From Chlorobaculum thiosulfatiphilum (lineage in GTDB: Bacteria; Bacteroidota; Chlorobiia; Chlorobiales; Chlorobiaceae): a stretch of 64,000 bases of DNA. The DNA lies in contig NZ_VDCH01000005.1 of the NCBI RefSeq assembly GCF_006265165.1, positions 62,001 through 126,000 of the forward strand, given 5' to 3'. The position numbers and the translations under genes are program-made. Of this stretch, positions 34,349-44,545 are shown piece by piece; the stretch's first letter is position 1; each line of letters starts with the position of its first letter. The notes beneath the pieces are model-generated. The model was not told where the DNA came from. It saw only the letters and a program-made list of their open reading frames with translations, and searched no databases.

Positions 34349-36751
34349 TTACGCCGAGGCTTCTGCGCTCTCTACCTCTTCGCTCGGCGCGGTGATGAGG
34401 CCGGCGTCTTCGGCGCGGGCGATGATGTCTTCGATGGGCAGGTTCATCGGCGCGGGCGAGCCGTCGAGCATCGTGATCGCCACGGCCGGATGGGCGGCCA
34501 TGTGCTCGTTCATCACCCGCTCCCAGCGGGCTTGCGTCTCCGGATCGAGCGTGTTCCACGAGAGCCGTCCGCGGCACTTCGGGAACTTCGAGCAGCCGAG
34601 CCACAGGCCGCGCTTGCCGGTTCGCAAATACATCGGCGCACCGCATTTGGCGCAGGCGAGATCGGTGGTGATGGGCGGAACCTTGATCGGCTCGATGTGG
34701 CGCAGCTTGCTGAGGTTGAGCAGCGTGTTGCACTTCGGGTAGTTCGAGCAGGCCAGGAACGGGCCGAGCCGTCCGTTGCGCAGGAGCATGCGCCCTTCGC
34801 CGCACACCGGGCAGCGTACGCCGGTCTCCTTCGGTTTGGCCTTGTTGGTGGTGATCGCTTTGATGTTCTTGCACTTCGGATAGTCCGAGCAGCCGAGGAA
34901 CTTGCCGCTGGTCGTCCACTTCACCACCATGTGCCCCTTGCCGCACTTCTCGCAGACGACGGCGTCGCGGTTCTGCGGAATGAGCGGATCGCTTTTTCGG
35001 TGGCTCAAGACCGATTCGAGCGGGCGGTAGAAGGCGTCGAGCACCTTTTCGTACTCGTCGTCGCCCGAGGCGACCTTGTCGAGTTCGTCCTCCATCTCCG
35101 CCGTGAAGCGGACGTTGAAAAGGTCGGGGAAGTTCGCCACGAGAATCGTCGAGACGTCGCGGCCCAGTTCGGTCGGAGTGATCTTCTTTTTCTGAAGCTC
35201 CACGTAGCGCCGCTCCTGAAGAGTCGAGAAGATCGAGGCGTAGGTCGATGGGCGGCCAATGCCGTAGTTGTCGAGTTCCTTGACGAGGCTCGCCTCGGTG
35301 AAGCGGGCGGGTGGACGGGTGAAGCTCTGCTTGCGGTCGAGCGCCGACATGGCGAGCTTGTCATCGGCGGCGAGCTTTTCGGGCAGCTTGACCATCTGCT
35401 CCTTTTCGACCTCGTCGCGGGTCGATTTCTGCGCTTCGTAGTCCAGCTCCTGCTGGTCGTCGTACACGCGGAAAAATCCGGGGAAGAGCACCTTGTTGCC
35501 GGTGGCGCGGAAGACGAACTCCTTCTGGCGGTCTTCGACGTCAACGCGCGTCTGCTCGATTTTGGCCGGAGCCATCATCGAGGCCACGAAGCGCTTCCAG
35601 ATCAGCTCGTAGAGGCGGAACTGGTCGGGCGTCAGGTGGCGGCGAAGCGATTCGGGGGTGCGCGTCACCGAGGTCGGGCGGATCGCTTCGTGCGCGTCCT
35701 GGGCGTTTTTGCCCGCCTTGCCCGGCCCGCCGAAGCCCTTGTACTCCGGGCCGAACTGCTGCGAAATGTAGTCGTGCGCCTGCGCGACCGCCTCGGCGCT
35801 GATGCGGGTCGAGTCGGTACGCATGTAGGTGATGAGACCGGTCGCCCCCTCCGGGCCGAGTTCGATGCCTTCGTAGAGCTGCTGCGCGGTGCGCATCGTT
35901 TTCTGCGAGCCGAAGCCGAGCTGGTTGGAGGCCGCCTGCTGCAACAGCGAGGTGGTGAAGGGCAGCGGCTGCTTGCGCTGGATCACCTTCGGCGCAATCT
36001 CGCCGACGGCGAAGAGGCGTCCCTGAATGGCCGACGCAATCGCCTCAGCCTCTGCGCCGGAGCCGATCTCCGGCTTGTCGCCCTTCACCTTGACCAGCTT
36101 GGTGCGGAAGGTCTCGCCAGCGTCGGTGGTGAAGTCAGCGTAGATCGTCCAGTACTCCTGCGCCGTGAAGGCCTCGATCTCCGTCTCGCGCTCGCAGATC
36201 AGCCGGAGCGCCACGGACTGCACCCGGCCCGCCGAAAGGCCGCGATAGACCACGTTCCAGAGGAACGGGCTGATCTTGTAGCCGACGATCTTGTCGAGCC
36301 CCTGCCGGGTCTGCTGCGAGCGCACGAGGCGCTGGTCGATCTGCTTGGGATGGCCGATCGCCTCGATGATGGCGTTCTTGGTGATTTCGTTGAAGAGTAC
36401 GCGAAACACTGGCTTCTTGGCGAAGTCGATTTCGTTGGAGATGTGCCAGGCGATCGCCTCGCCCTCGCGGTCAGGGTCGGTGGCGATCAGCACCTTGTCG
36501 GCCTCCCCGGCCAGCTTTTTGAGCTGGCGCACCACCTTCTCCTTGCCCGCGATCACCTCATAGCGCGGCTCGTAGTGGTTGTCGAAATCGATGCCGATCT
36601 CTTTTTTGGGCAAATCCTTGATATGCCCGACCGAAGCATAGACCGTGTAGCCGTCGCCCAGATATTTGTTGATAGTTTTCGCCTTTGAGGGCGACTCGAC
36701 AACGATGAGCGTCCTGTTTTTGGCCGAAGGGGTTGCGCTTTTTGAAGCCAT
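34349..36751 (-). CDS. topA: DNA topoisomerase I
   Basis: An 800-residue type IA topoisomerase that relaxes negative supercoils. The TOPRIM domain begins at RTLIVVESPSKAKTINKYLG, with ATDPDREGEAIAWHI for Mg2+. The active-site Tyr is in GLITYMRTDSTR. The C-terminus has three Cys4 zinc ribbons starting CEKCGKGHMV, CPVCGEGRML and CAKCGAPMYL, then a short acidic tail. The ATG at 36751 begins MASKSATPSAKN just before the TOPRIM domain; the frame extends further upstream without support. Confidence 0.97.
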   Translation of the reverse strand: MASKSATPSAKNRTLIVVESPSKAKTINKYLGDGYTVYASVGHIKDLPKKEIGIDFDNHYEPRYEVIAGKEKVVRQLKKLAGEADKVLIATDPDREGEAIAWHISNEIDFAKKPVFRVLFNEITKNAIIEAIGHPKQIDQRLVRSQQTRQGLDKIVGYKISPFLWNVVYRGLSAGRVQSVALRLICERETEIEAFTAQEYWTIYADFTTDAGETFRTKLVKVKGDKPEIGSGAEAEAIASAIQGRLFAVGEIAPKVIQRKQPLPFTTSLLQQAASNQLGFGSQKTMRTAQQLYEGIELGPEGATGLITYMRTDSTRISAEAVAQAHDYISQQFGPEYKGFGGPGKAGKNAQDAHEAIRPTSVTRTPESLRRHLTPDQFRLYELIWKRFVASMMAPAKIEQTRVDVEDRQKEFVFRATGNKVLFPGFFRVYDDQQELDYEAQKSTRDEVEKEQMVKLPEKLAADDKLAMSALDRKQSFTRPPARFTEASLVKELDNYGIGRPSTYASIFSTLQERRYVELQKKKITPTELGRDVSTILVANFPDLFNVRFTAEMEDELDKVASGDDEYEKVLDAFYRPLESVLSHRKSDPLIPQNRDAVVCEKCGKGHMVVKWTTSGKFLGCSDYPKCKNIKAITTNKAKPKETGVRCPVCGEGRMLLRNGRLGPFLACSNYPKCNTLLNLSKLRHIEPIKVPPITTDLACAKCGAPMYLRTGKRGLWLGCSKFPKCRGRLSWNTLDPETQARWERVMNEHMAAHPAVAITMLDGSPAPMNLPIEDIIARAEDAGLITAPSEEVESAEASA

Positions 36752-37066
36752 TGAGGTTGATCCCGGTTGCGTTGGGATTGCGGGCAGCATGCATCCACAA
36801 GGAAAAAAGAGTTGCCCGTGTAAAAGGATGACCGAAAAGATAGGGGTTGCCTGCCAAAAAACAAACTTTACCCGATTTGGGCTTTGGCAAGTGAAGATCA
36901 CCGGATTTATGGAAACAGGATTTCGCCAGCGCTGGACGCTGAACTATTAATTGCTTATTATTACCCCAATCGAAAGTGGCGGCGAGCACGACTCATTTCC
37001 GGCAGAAACCGGTCATGCCTGCAATACCGCTGTTCAAAGCCGACCCAATGTATAGTGACGACTTCA
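36752..37066. other. Divergent promoter region, topA/amidase
   Basis: A 315-bp intergenic interval between divergently read topA and the amidase gene. It should hold both promoters. No operator or repeat stands out by eye. Confidence 0.5.
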
Positions 37067-38812
37067 ATGCGAATCATGAAAGACGCTTTATCCAGACAGT
37101 TTTTCCGGCCTCTGGGCCTCCTGATGTTCCTCCTGCTGTTCGCCTCCGGCGCTCTGGCTGAAACTCCCGGAAAAAATGATGTTTTCCTGCGAGTCACCAA
37201 CGGCCCCGAACAGGGGTATATGATCAAGGTGCAGGGCATACAGTCCGCTCAAGGCTTTCTGGCGGACCTTGGCTCCTTCGCCCGCGCCCTGCGCCTCGGC
37301 AGCGTGTTCGATGGCAAGCGGATGCAGATCGACGAAGCGTTCGGCTCCACGGTGACGAGCTGCATCCTCGATGCGGACAGCGATTTCGCGCTGATCGGCT
37401 CCGCCTCCGGCGACAGCCCGAAACGGGTGCTGCAACTCGGCGCACCGCCAGCGGTATCGCAGAACAGGGTCTATATGCCGATCGATCCGGCGTGCCGGAT
37501 GTTCACCCTCTGGCTTGGCCGGAAGGTGACCTATGACGCATCGGAGGGCAGGATCGACGCCGCGCTCGGCAGCCGATGGCCAAACACATCGCTGCAATCG
37601 GTCGGGCGGCTCGGACGAAGTGACTTATGGCAGGAAGAGCCGTCGGCAGACGACAACGACTCCAAACCGCCGGTCAACGGAAAGACTTCGATCGAGAATA
37701 TCGAGGTCGAAACCCGCGCAAACGGCATCGTCATCCGGTTTTCAGCGACCGGGGGAATGCGTCAGGCCTCCTTTCTCAGACCAGACGGCAGCGGCACCCT
37801 TTATCTGACCATTGAAAATGCAGCCGGAAACCCTGATCTTCTCGCGAAAACCTATCAGGAGGGCGTCGTCCGCTCGATCGCCCCAGCGCTTCTCGACAGC
37901 GGGGCGATACAGTTCACCATCGCGCTCAACACCCCGGCCTACGTTATCAAGTCGTCGTCGTTCAGATATGATGCGTCGAAAAATGACTACGTCATTTCGA
38001 TCATGAACGATGTCGATGTCGAGGCGATCCACCTGTCGGAAAAGGAGCGCCGCATCCAGGAGGGGCTGAGCCGCGACGTGGACAAGTGGAAGCTCGACGC
38101 GGTGGTGATCGATGCCGGTCATGGCGGCAAAGACCCCGGCGCGATCGGCACACGGGGCACTCGCGAAAAAGACGTTGTGCTGAACATCGCCAGAGACCTC
38201 GGCATGTTTATCAGGCAGCAGTGGCCGGACGTCAAGGTAATCTACACCCGCAAGGAAGACCGGTTCATTCCCCTGAAAGAGCGAGGCCAGGTCGCCAACC
38301 GTTACGGCGGCAAAATGTTTGTCAGCATCCATTGCAACGCCGCGGCCAGCAACAGCAAGGTGCGCGGCCCGGAGGTCTATATTCTCGGCCCTCATAAAAC
38401 GCAGGCCGCGCTTCAGGTGGCCATGCTCGAAAACTCGGTCATCACCGGAGAGGAGAACTCCTCGGAAAACTACAAAGGCTTTTCGGACGAGTATCTCATC
38501 ATGAGCAGCATGGCGCAAAGCGCCTTCGCCATGCAATCGACCGAGCTGGCGCAGGATGTGCTCCGCCGCCTGAGCCGGAATGGCAGCAACAACGGACTCG
38601 GCGTTCGGCAGGCGGGCTTCATGGTGCTCTGGACGCCTTCTATGCCAAGCGTTCTGGTCGAGGCCGGCTATCTCTCCAACCCCACCGAAGAGCTGATCCT
38701 GCGCGACCGCAAGGAGCAGACGGGCATAGCCTACTCTATTTTCCAGGGGCTGCAACAGTATCGCTCCAGCTATGAGAGCCGGACGACGGCTGCGGTGCGC
38801 GCCGCCTATTGA
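37067..38812 (+). CDS. N-acetylmuramoyl-L-alanine amidase with AMIN-like domain
   Basis: About 581 residues: a signal peptide (FRPLGLLMFLLLFASGALAE), two N-terminal beta-rich segments, an AMIN-like stretch around 210-330 (SIENIEVETRANGIVIRFSA), then the zinc amidase_3 domain. The latter has VVIDAGHGGKDPGAIG (first zinc ligands His, Glu), GKMFVSIHCNAAAS and the catalytic VLVEAGYLSNPTE. It cleaves stem peptides off peptidoglycan in the periplasm during daughter-cell separation. Start ATG at 37067 or 37076; the earlier frame lacks a signal peptide. Confidence 0.92.
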   Translation: MRIMKDALSRQFFRPLGLLMFLLLFASGALAETPGKNDVFLRVTNGPEQGYMIKVQGIQSAQGFLADLGSFARALRLGSVFDGKRMQIDEAFGSTVTSCILDADSDFALIGSASGDSPKRVLQLGAPPAVSQNRVYMPIDPACRMFTLWLGRKVTYDASEGRIDAALGSRWPNTSLQSVGRLGRSDLWQEEPSADDNDSKPPVNGKTSIENIEVETRANGIVIRFSATGGMRQASFLRPDGSGTLYLTIENAAGNPDLLAKTYQEGVVRSIAPALLDSGAIQFTIALNTPAYVIKSSSFRYDASKNDYVISIMNDVDVEAIHLSEKERRIQEGLSRDVDKWKLDAVVIDAGHGGKDPGAIGTRGTREKDVVLNIARDLGMFIRQQWPDVKVIYTRKEDRFIPLKERGQVANRYGGKMFVSIHCNAAASNSKVRGPEVYILGPHKTQAALQVAMLENSVITGEENSSENYKGFSDEYLIMSSMAQSAFAMQSTELAQDVLRRLSRNGSNNGLGVRQAGFMVLWTPSMPSVLVEAGYLSNPTEELILRDRKEQTGIAYSIFQGLQQYRSSYESRTTAAVRAAY

Positions 38813-38836
38813 CACTCCGACAACCATGGTTGCTGT

Positions 38837-38928
38837 CGTCATTGCGAGGAGCGAAGCGACGTGGCAATCCATTTCGCAGTATGCACATATGGATTGCTTC
38901 TCCCGACAAGTCGGGATCGCAATGACGG
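38837..38928. repeat. REP-like hairpin repeat (CGTCATTGCG ends)
   Basis: A 92-bp palindromic unit with ends CGTCATTGCGAGGAGCGAAG and CGCAATGACG, and inner GGCAATCC/GGATTGC arms. Sequences of this type are known in many unrelated bacterial genomes as dispersed intergenic repeats. It lies just after the amidase stop, where it may fold in the transcript. Confidence 0.7.
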
Positions 38929-39030
38929 ATTATAACAGAGGACTTCAAGGCATGTCAGGATAGTCGTGCCGGTAAGTCCGTCGGTATTCTGACCCACCTG
39001 ATCCGTTTGCCGGATTTTGTTGTTGCATAG

Positions 39031-39062
39031 TTGTCAACCTCCAGCTACATTCCGGTTCACAA
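39031..39062. promoter_or_regulatory. BirA operator of the biotin operon
   Basis: The sequence TTGTCAACC-N14-GGTTCACAA is an inverted repeat whose half-sites match at 8 of 9 positions, in the form and spacing of the known BirA binding site (TTGTAAACC-type half-sites, 14-16 bp apart). It lies 119 bp before birA. Biotinoyl-AMP-loaded BirA should bind here and repress the birA-bioBFGCDA operon when biotin is plentiful. Confidence 0.85.
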
Positions 39063-39115
39063 ATCGGCTCCAGCCGGTTGTCATTTCATCCTTCAGATCG
39101 AGACAGTTTCCCGCC

Positions 39116-39184
39116 ATGCATGACCTTCGTCACAACCATCTTTTGCCGCTGGCGGCGCTTCCTGGCGCGGGAAGGGCGGCATGA
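39116..39184 (+). CDS. Possible 22-codon leader ORF of the biotin operon
   Basis: A short frame, MHDLRHNHLLPLAALPGAGR plus AA, begins at ATG 39116 and its TGA overlaps the birA ATG (ATGA), the same junction used throughout the operon. Its own ribosome binding site is weak. It may be a coupling leader or chance; nothing in the peptide is recognised. Confidence 0.3.
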   Translation: MHDLRHNHLLPLAALPGAGRAA

Positions 39185-40182
39185 ATCCGCTGGCGGCGAC
39201 CATTCTCCAGCGCCTTGCCGCTGACGGCGGCTTCGTCTCCGGCGGCCAGCTCTGCGGCGAATTGCGCATCAGCCGGAGCGCGGTGTGGAAGCACGTCGCC
39301 GCCCTGCGCAAGTCGGGATACGCCATCGAGGCGGTGAGTGGCAGAGGCTACCGGCTCGAACGGCTCACCGGCGATCCGGTGCAGGAGGAGGTCGTGCCGC
39401 TGCTCGACACGGCGTCGTTCGGACGAAACTTCATCTACCTTGCGAGCACCGACTCGACCAACCTCCGGGCGCGAGCGTTGGCCCGCGATGGCGCGCCGGA
39501 GGGCGCGGTGGTGGTGGCCGACAGCCAGACGGGTGGGCGAGGCCGGATGCGCCGCGCGTGGGTTTCGCCCGCCGGGGTGAATCTCTACTGCTCGATTGTT
39601 TTGCGTCCGCCCGTGCCCTCCGTGCGTGTGCCGGAGATTCCGCTCGTGGCGGCGGCGGCGATCCACGGCGCTATTTCGGAGGAGTGCGTCGGCCTCAGCG
39701 CCTTCATCAAGTGGCCGAACGACATCATCGTCGCCGGGCGCAAGCTCTGCGGTATCCTGTGCGAAATGGAGTCCGAGCCGGACTGCACCCACTTCGTCGT
39801 GGTTGGTTTCGGCCTGAACGTCAACCTCGATCCGGTGCCGGAGGAGCTGCAAAGCATCGCCACCTCAATCGCCATCGAGACCGGCGCTCGCGTCTCCCGC
39901 GCCCGCTTGCTCGCCGCCGTGCTCAACCGATTCGAGCGGCTCTACTTCGAATGGCTCGGTCGGGACGATCTTTCGTTCATCCTGCCCTGCCTCGAAGCGT
40001 ACGCCTGGCTCAAGGGGCACGAGCTGAAGATCGAGCAGTTCAACCGCGTGCTGACCGGCACCGAGGTGGGACTTTCGCCGCAGGGCCACCTCCTTTTGCG
40101 TACCGCTGATGGCGCGATTCTGCCCGTCAGCTCTGGCGAGGCGCATCTTTTACCCGTCAACCATGAAACAAGACCCGCATGA
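39181..40182 (+). CDS. birA: Biotin-protein ligase and biotin operon repressor BirA
   Basis: A 333-residue bifunctional (group II) BirA. Residues 1-60 are a winged helix-turn-helix ([20 protein letters not shown], then [18 protein letters not shown]), so it can bind DNA. The ligase domain has [13 protein letters not shown], the biotin-AMP loop [15 protein letters not shown] and [17 protein letters not shown]. The C-terminal domain is complete. It attaches biotin to carboxylase carrier domains and represses the operon. A fitting operator lies upstream. GGAAGGG precedes the ATG. Confidence 0.95.
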   Translation: MNPLAATILQRLAADGGFVSGGQLCGELRISRSAVWKHVAALRKSGYAIEAVSGRGYRLERLTGDPVQEEVVPLLDTASFGRNFIYLASTDSTNLRARALARDGAPEGAVVVADSQTGGRGRMRRAWVSPAGVNLYCSIVLRPPVPSVRVPEIPLVAAAAIHGAISEECVGLSAFIKWPNDIIVAGRKLCGILCEMESEPDCTHFVVVGFGLNVNLDPVPEELQSIATSIAIETGARVSRARLLAAVLNRFERLYFEWLGRDDLSFILPCLEAYAWLKGHELKIEQFNRVLTGTEVGLSPQGHLLLRTADGAILPVSSGEAHLLPVNHETRPA

Positions 40183-41180
40183 TCTCACGACTGCATCCCG
40201 ACATTGAAGCGGCTTACCAGGTGCTCGATACCGGCGAGCCGCTCTCGCTCGAACTCGCCACGGCGCTGGCCAACCTGCCGGACTCCGAGGTGCTCGATCT
40301 GGTGTCGCTCGCCAGCAAGGTCAAGGTCCGCCACGCCGCCAACCACGGCGCGATTCACGCCTGTTCGATCATGAACGCCAAGTCGGGGGTGTGCGGCGAG
40401 AACTGCCGCTTCTGCGCCCAGTCGAAGCACAACAGCGCCGAGGTCGAGGTTTATGAGCTGGTCGATGAAACGCGGGTGCTCGAACAGGCGCGGAGCGCGT
40501 GGGAGCAGGGAATCGGCCACTTCGGCATCGTCACGAGCGGCTACGGCTACCTGAAAATCACGCCAGAGTTCGAGCGAATTCTTGGCATGATCGACCTGTT
40601 GCACCGCGAACTGCCCGGCCTGTACGTCTGTGCCTCGCTCGGCGTACTTGGCGACGCGCCCGCCGCCGAACTGGCCCGCCACGGCGTCGCGCACTACAAC
40701 ATCAACATCCAGGTCGATCCGCGCCGCTACGGCGAGCTGATCGCCACGACGCACGGGGTTGACGAGCGCATCGAGACGATCCGGCGGCTCCGCGCCAGCG
40801 GCATCGGCGTCTGTTGCGGCGGCATCATCGGCGTGGGCGAAACGATGCAGGAGCGCGTCGCGATGATTTTCGCGCTGCGCGACCTCGACGTCTCGGTCAT
40901 TCCGATCAACGTGCTCGTACCGATCGACGGCACACCGCTCGAAAAGGCCACGCCGCTGCCCGTGACGGAGATCGCCAAAACCTTCGCCATCTGCCGCCTC
41001 GCGCATCCCGAAAAGATCATCAAGTTCGCCGCCGGGCGCGAAACCGTGATGAAGGATTTTCAGGGCCTGCTGATGCTGGCCGGCGCGGACGGCTTCCTCA
41101 CCGGCGGCTATCTGACCACCCGTGGCCGCGACATCGCCGCCGACCGCCAGCTCGCCCGGCAACTCTCGATGTTCTCATGA
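40179..41180 (+). CDS. bioB: Biotin synthase
   Basis: A 333-residue radical-SAM enzyme that inserts sulfur into dethiobiotin, the last step of biotin synthesis. The [4Fe-4S] cysteines C72, C76 and C79 are in [28 protein letters not shown] and [16 protein letters not shown] are further BioB signatures, and [17 protein letters not shown] lies near the C-terminus. It overlaps birA by 4 bp (ATGA) and bioF likewise. Confidence 0.97.
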   Translation: MISRLHPDIEAAYQVLDTGEPLSLELATALANLPDSEVLDLVSLASKVKVRHAANHGAIHACSIMNAKSGVCGENCRFCAQSKHNSAEVEVYELVDETRVLEQARSAWEQGIGHFGIVTSGYGYLKITPEFERILGMIDLLHRELPGLYVCASLGVLGDAPAAELARHGVAHYNINIQVDPRRYGELIATTHGVDERIETIRRLRASGIGVCCGGIIGVGETMQERVAMIFALRDLDVSVIPINVLVPIDGTPLEKATPLPVTEIAKTFAICRLAHPEKIIKFAAGRETVMKDFQGLLMLAGADGFLTGGYLTTRGRDIAADRQLARQLSMFS

Positions 41181-42397
41181 GCGGCGTCACCACTGCGGCA
41201 TCGAGCCGGGTCGAACTGCCAATCGAGTCGCATATCGCGGCGGAGCTGGAGAGGCTGAAAGCGAAGCAGCGATTTCGCTCCATCCCCGCAACCGGCGAGC
41301 GGAGCGGGCGGTTCATCACGGTTGGCGAACGGCAACTGCTGAACCTCTCCTCGAACGACTACCTCGGCCTCGGCGCAGACCGCGAGCTGTTCGGCTCGTT
41401 CATCGCAGGGATTCAGGATGATCGATTTGACGACGGGCGCTACGCCATGACCAGCTCGTCGTCGCGCCTCCTGACGGGCCATCACCCGGTCTGCGACGAA
41501 CTCGAAGCCGCGCTTGCCGCCGCGTACGGCAGCGAGTCGGCGCTCGTTTTCAACAGCGGCTACCACGCCAACACCGGCATCCTGCCCGCGCTCGCCACCC
41601 GCCACGACCTGATCCTCAGCGACAAGCTCAACCACGCGAGTATCATCGACGGCCTGCGCATCGCCGACGCCGAATTCCTCCGCTTCCGCCATGCCGACTG
41701 CGACCACCTCGAAGAGCAGCTTGCTGCCGCCGGAAATCGCTACCGCCAGATTTTCATCGTCACCGAGTCGGTCTTCAGCATGGATGGCGACCTTGCCGAC
41801 CTGCGGCGTCTGGTCGATCTCAAGCGACGTTACGGCGCAGTGCTGATCGTCGATGAAGCGCACGGGGCGGGCGTCTTCGGCAAGCGCGGCCTCGGCCTCT
41901 GCGAAGCGGCGGAGGTGATCCCGGAGATCGACATCATCGTCGGCACCTTCGGCAAATCGCTCGCCTCGACGGGCGCGTACGCCGTCATGCGCGGCCTCTT
42001 CCGCGAGTACCTCGTCAACACGATGCGCACGCTGATCTTCACCACCGCCCTGCCCCCGATGGCGCTCGCCTGGAGCCTCGCCACCTTCACGAAGCAGCTC
42101 GAAATGGAGCGGGAGCGCGACCATCTGCTCCGTCTCGCGGCGACCTTGCGCGAGCGCCTCCGCGAGGCGGGGTTCGACGCGCCCGGAGAGAGCCACATCG
42201 TGCCGGTGGTGCTGGGCGAAGATCGCCGGGCGGTCGCGATGGCCGAATCCTTGCGCGAGGCGGGCTTCCACGCGCTGCCAGTGCGTCCGCCGACCGTGCC
42301 CGAAAACAGCGCCAGACTCCGCTTTTCACTCCGGGCCGATCTGACCGTCGAGGACATCGCCGCGCTTGCCGAAACCATGAAAAGGGGCGCATCGTGA
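41177..42397 (+). CDS. bioF: 8-amino-7-oxononanoate synthase
   Basis: A 406-residue PLP-dependent alpha-oxoamine synthase that joins pimeloyl-ACP/CoA and alanine. Motifs: [10 protein letters not shown], the glycine loop [50 protein letters not shown], and the PLP-lysine region [18 protein letters not shown]. The open frame extends 363 bp upstream, but that is bioB in another frame; the ATG at 41177 gives the standard ATGA overlap. Confidence 0.95.
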   Translation: MSGVTTAASSRVELPIESHIAAELERLKAKQRFRSIPATGERSGRFITVGERQLLNLSSNDYLGLGADRELFGSFIAGIQDDRFDDGRYAMTSSSSRLLTGHHPVCDELEAALAAAYGSESALVFNSGYHANTGILPALATRHDLILSDKLNHASIIDGLRIADAEFLRFRHADCDHLEEQLAAAGNRYRQIFIVTESVFSMDGDLADLRRLVDLKRRYGAVLIVDEAHGAGVFGKRGLGLCEAAEVIPEIDIIVGTFGKSLASTGAYAVMRGLFREYLVNTMRTLIFTTALPPMALAWSLATFTKQLEMERERDHLLRLAATLRERLREAGFDAPGESHIVPVVLGEDRRAVAMAESLREAGFHALPVRPPTVPENSARLRFSLRADLTVEDIAALAETMKRGAS

Positions 42398-43074
42398 AAG
42401 CGGAGTGGATCGTCCGGCGGGGCAACCGAAGCCTGCTGCTCTTTTTCAACGGCTGGGGCATGGATCGCCGCGTGGCCGACTGGCTTGCTTCGACGTGGCC
42501 CGATTTGCCGGATCGCGACATCGCCGTGCTCTACGACTACTGCGACCTCTCGCTACCCGGCTGGCTCGGCGAGGCGATAGCCGACTCGGATTCGCTCTAT
42601 CTCGTCGCCTGGTCGCTTGGCGTCTGGGCGGCCTCGAATGCGGGACTCGCAAGGATCGACCGCGCCGTGGCGCTCAACGGCACGCCGACGCCGGTCAATG
42701 CGGAGCGCGGCATTCCGCCCGAAATCTTCCGTGGAACGCTCGAAAGCTGGAACGACGAGAACCGCAAGCGCTTCGAGCGCCGGATGACGGGCGGCATTCC
42801 GGCGGAGATCGCCGAGGCCGTCCGCGCTGTCCGCTCCGCCGACGAGCAGCAGGCGGAACTTCGCTCGATTGGCGAGGCGGTCGCCAGTTGTCCGGCGGCA
42901 AGCGCCGCGTCATGGAAATTCTCGAAAGCGCTGATCGGCGGGCGCGACCTGATTTTCACGCCCGAAAACCAGCGCCGCTCGTGGCGCGAGGCGGGAGTGC
43001 CCGCCGTCGAAATCGCCGCGATGCCCCATTTTCCCTTCACCCACCTCGCCGGATGGCGGGAGCTGCTCGCATGA
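42394..43074 (+). CDS. bioG: Pimeloyl-ACP methyl ester esterase BioG
   Basis: A 226-residue BioG-type alpha/beta hydrolase that removes the methyl ester from pimeloyl-ACP, ending the BioC-initiated pathway. The pattern is visible: LLLFFNGWGMDRRVADWL at the N-terminus, catalytic Ser74 in LVAWSLGVWAA, and His212 in AAMPHFPFTHLAGW. BioG replaces BioH in several lineages, often next to BioC as here. Overlaps on both sides are ATGA. Confidence 0.9.
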   Translation: MKAEWIVRRGNRSLLLFFNGWGMDRRVADWLASTWPDLPDRDIAVLYDYCDLSLPGWLGEAIADSDSLYLVAWSLGVWAASNAGLARIDRAVALNGTPTPVNAERGIPPEIFRGTLESWNDENRKRFERRMTGGIPAEIAEAVRAVRSADEQQAELRSIGEAVASCPAASAASWKFSKALIGGRDLIFTPENQRRSWREAGVPAVEIAAMPHFPFTHLAGWRELLA

Positions 43075-43853
43075 GCGCCGGTATCGACAAGCAGCTCGTG
43101 CGCCGCCGCTTCCGGCGAGCGCTGCCGACCTACGCCGGTCACGCCGAGGTGCAGCGGCGCATGGCCGCGCGGCTGGTCGCAATGATCGAAAGCGCCGGAG
43201 CCGCGCCGTCTCTTGGGCGCGTCTTCGAGTTCGGCTGCGGCTCGGCCATGCTCACCTCGATGCTCTTCGAGCGCCACTCGGCGGAGGCTTTTTACGCCAA
43301 CGATCTCGTCGCCGAAAGCCGCGTGTTCGTCGAGGCTGCCGTGTCAGGCCGCGAGATAGGGCGGCTGGAGTTCCTGCCAGGCGACGTCGAGCGGCTCGAT
43401 CCGCTGCCCGCCAATCTCGATCTTGCTGTCTCGAACGCCACCTTGCAGTGGCTGCACGAACCGGCGCTATTTTTCGAGCGGCTCTCGGCGTCGATGAGGC
43501 CGGGCGGCCTCGTGGCGTTCAGCACCTTCGGCGCACAGAACATGCGCGAGATCGCCACGCTCGGCGAGGCGGCGCTCCCCTACCGGAGCATCGGCGAAGT
43601 CGCCGCGCTTGGCGGAACGGCCTTCGAGGTGGTCGCCATCGAAGAGGAGATCGTCCGGCAGGAGTTCGAGACGCCCGAAGCGGTGCTCCGCCACATCCGC
43701 GCAACCGGCGTGAACGGCGTTTCCAGCCGCGCCTGGACGCGCTCGCACTACCTCGATTTTCTGCGCCGCTATCGCGCTGCCTACCCGGCGGGCAGCGGCG
43801 TCGCGCTCACCTGGCATCCCGTTTATTGCTGTTTCAGGAGGAAAGAGTCATGA
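43071..43853 (+). CDS. bioC: Malonyl-ACP O-methyltransferase BioC
   Basis: A 260-residue SAM methyltransferase that methylates malonyl-ACP to start pimeloyl synthesis. The BioC-like start is [20 protein letters not shown]. The SAM domain has [37 protein letters not shown], then [19 protein letters not shown] (the WL.D/E pattern of BioC) and [13 protein letters not shown]. The start is ATG 43071 in a 4-bp overlap; a frame upstream of it is shadow. Confidence 0.93.
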   Translation: MSAGIDKQLVRRRFRRALPTYAGHAEVQRRMAARLVAMIESAGAAPSLGRVFEFGCGSAMLTSMLFERHSAEAFYANDLVAESRVFVEAAVSGREIGRLEFLPGDVERLDPLPANLDLAVSNATLQWLHEPALFFERLSASMRPGGLVAFSTFGAQNMREIATLGEAALPYRSIGEVAALGGTAFEVVAIEEEIVRQEFETPEAVLRHIRATGVNGVSSRAWTRSHYLDFLRRYRAAYPAGSGVALTWHPVYCCFRRKES

Positions 43854-44545
43854 AAGGACAGGTGCTCGTGGTGTCGGGCATCGATACCGGCATCGGCAAA
43901 ACCGTCGCCACCGGCCTGCTCGCCCGGCGCTTCGCCGGGGCGGGAGTGCGCACGATCACCCAGAAGATCGCGCAGACCGGCTGCGAGGGCGTCTCGGAGG
44001 ACATTGCCACGCACCGCGAACTGATGGGCATCCCGTTGCAGGAGGTCGATCTGGACGGCGCGACCTGCCCGTACCTCTTCCGCTTTCCGGCTTCGCCGCA
44101 TCTTGCCGCCGCGCTGGAGGGGCGCGAGATCGACTTCATGGCGATCCGGCGCAGCACCTTCAAATTGCAGTTGCGCTACGACCTCGTGCTGCTCGAAGGG
44201 GTTGGCGGTTTGCTCGTGCCGCTCACGCCGGAGCTGCTCTTCGCCGACTACGTGCGCGACGCGGGCTACGGCCTCGTGCTGGTCAGCTCCCCGCGCCTCG
44301 GCAGCATCAACCACACGCTGCTCTCGCTCGAAGTGTGCGCGGCGCGGCATATTCCTGTCCGTGGCCTCATCTACAACCGGTTCTTCGAGGCGGACGAAAC
44401 CATCGCCGCCGACACGCGCACGGTGATCGCCGCCGCCCTGAAGCGCCTCGGCTACGACGCCGCGCCGGTGATCGATCTCGATGCCAGCGGCCTCGCGGTG
44501 GAGGCGGAGGATTTGCAACGCCTCATCGATCCGCCACGCCGATGA
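43850..44545 (+). CDS. bioD: Dethiobiotin synthetase
   Basis: A 231-residue ATP-dependent enzyme that closes the ureido ring from DAPA and CO2. The P-loop is [20 protein letters not shown], the variant of GTDTxVGKT used by Bio[17 protein letters not shown] binds Mg2+ and the substrate. It starts at ATG 43850 overlapping bioC by 4 bp and ends overlapping bioA. Confidence 0.94.
   Translation: MKGQVLVVSGIDTGIGKTVATGLLARRFAGAGVRTITQKIAQTGCEGVSEDIATHRELMGIPLQEVDLDGATCPYLFRFPASPHLAAALEGREIDFMAIRRSTFKLQLRYDLVLLEGVGGLLVPLTPELLFADYVRDAGYGLVLVSSPRLGSINHTLLSLEVCAARHIPVRGLIYNRFFEADETIAADTRTVIAAALKRLGYDAAPVIDLDASGLAVEAEDLQRLIDPPRR

Larger units (their letters stand above)
38813..39115. other. Intergenic region with a repeat and the biotin promoter
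   Basis: The interval contains a dispersed hairpin repeat at 38837-38928 and the BirA operator at 39031-39062. Nothing else codes. The TTGTTG...TAG sequence around 39018-39030, overlapping the operator, is a plausible but unproven promoter. Confidence 0.5.

Noticed and set aside
34289-36688. 799-codon plus-strand open frame
   Set aside because: It is fully antisense to topA, whose motifs are unmistakable; the frame is open only because of codon bias.
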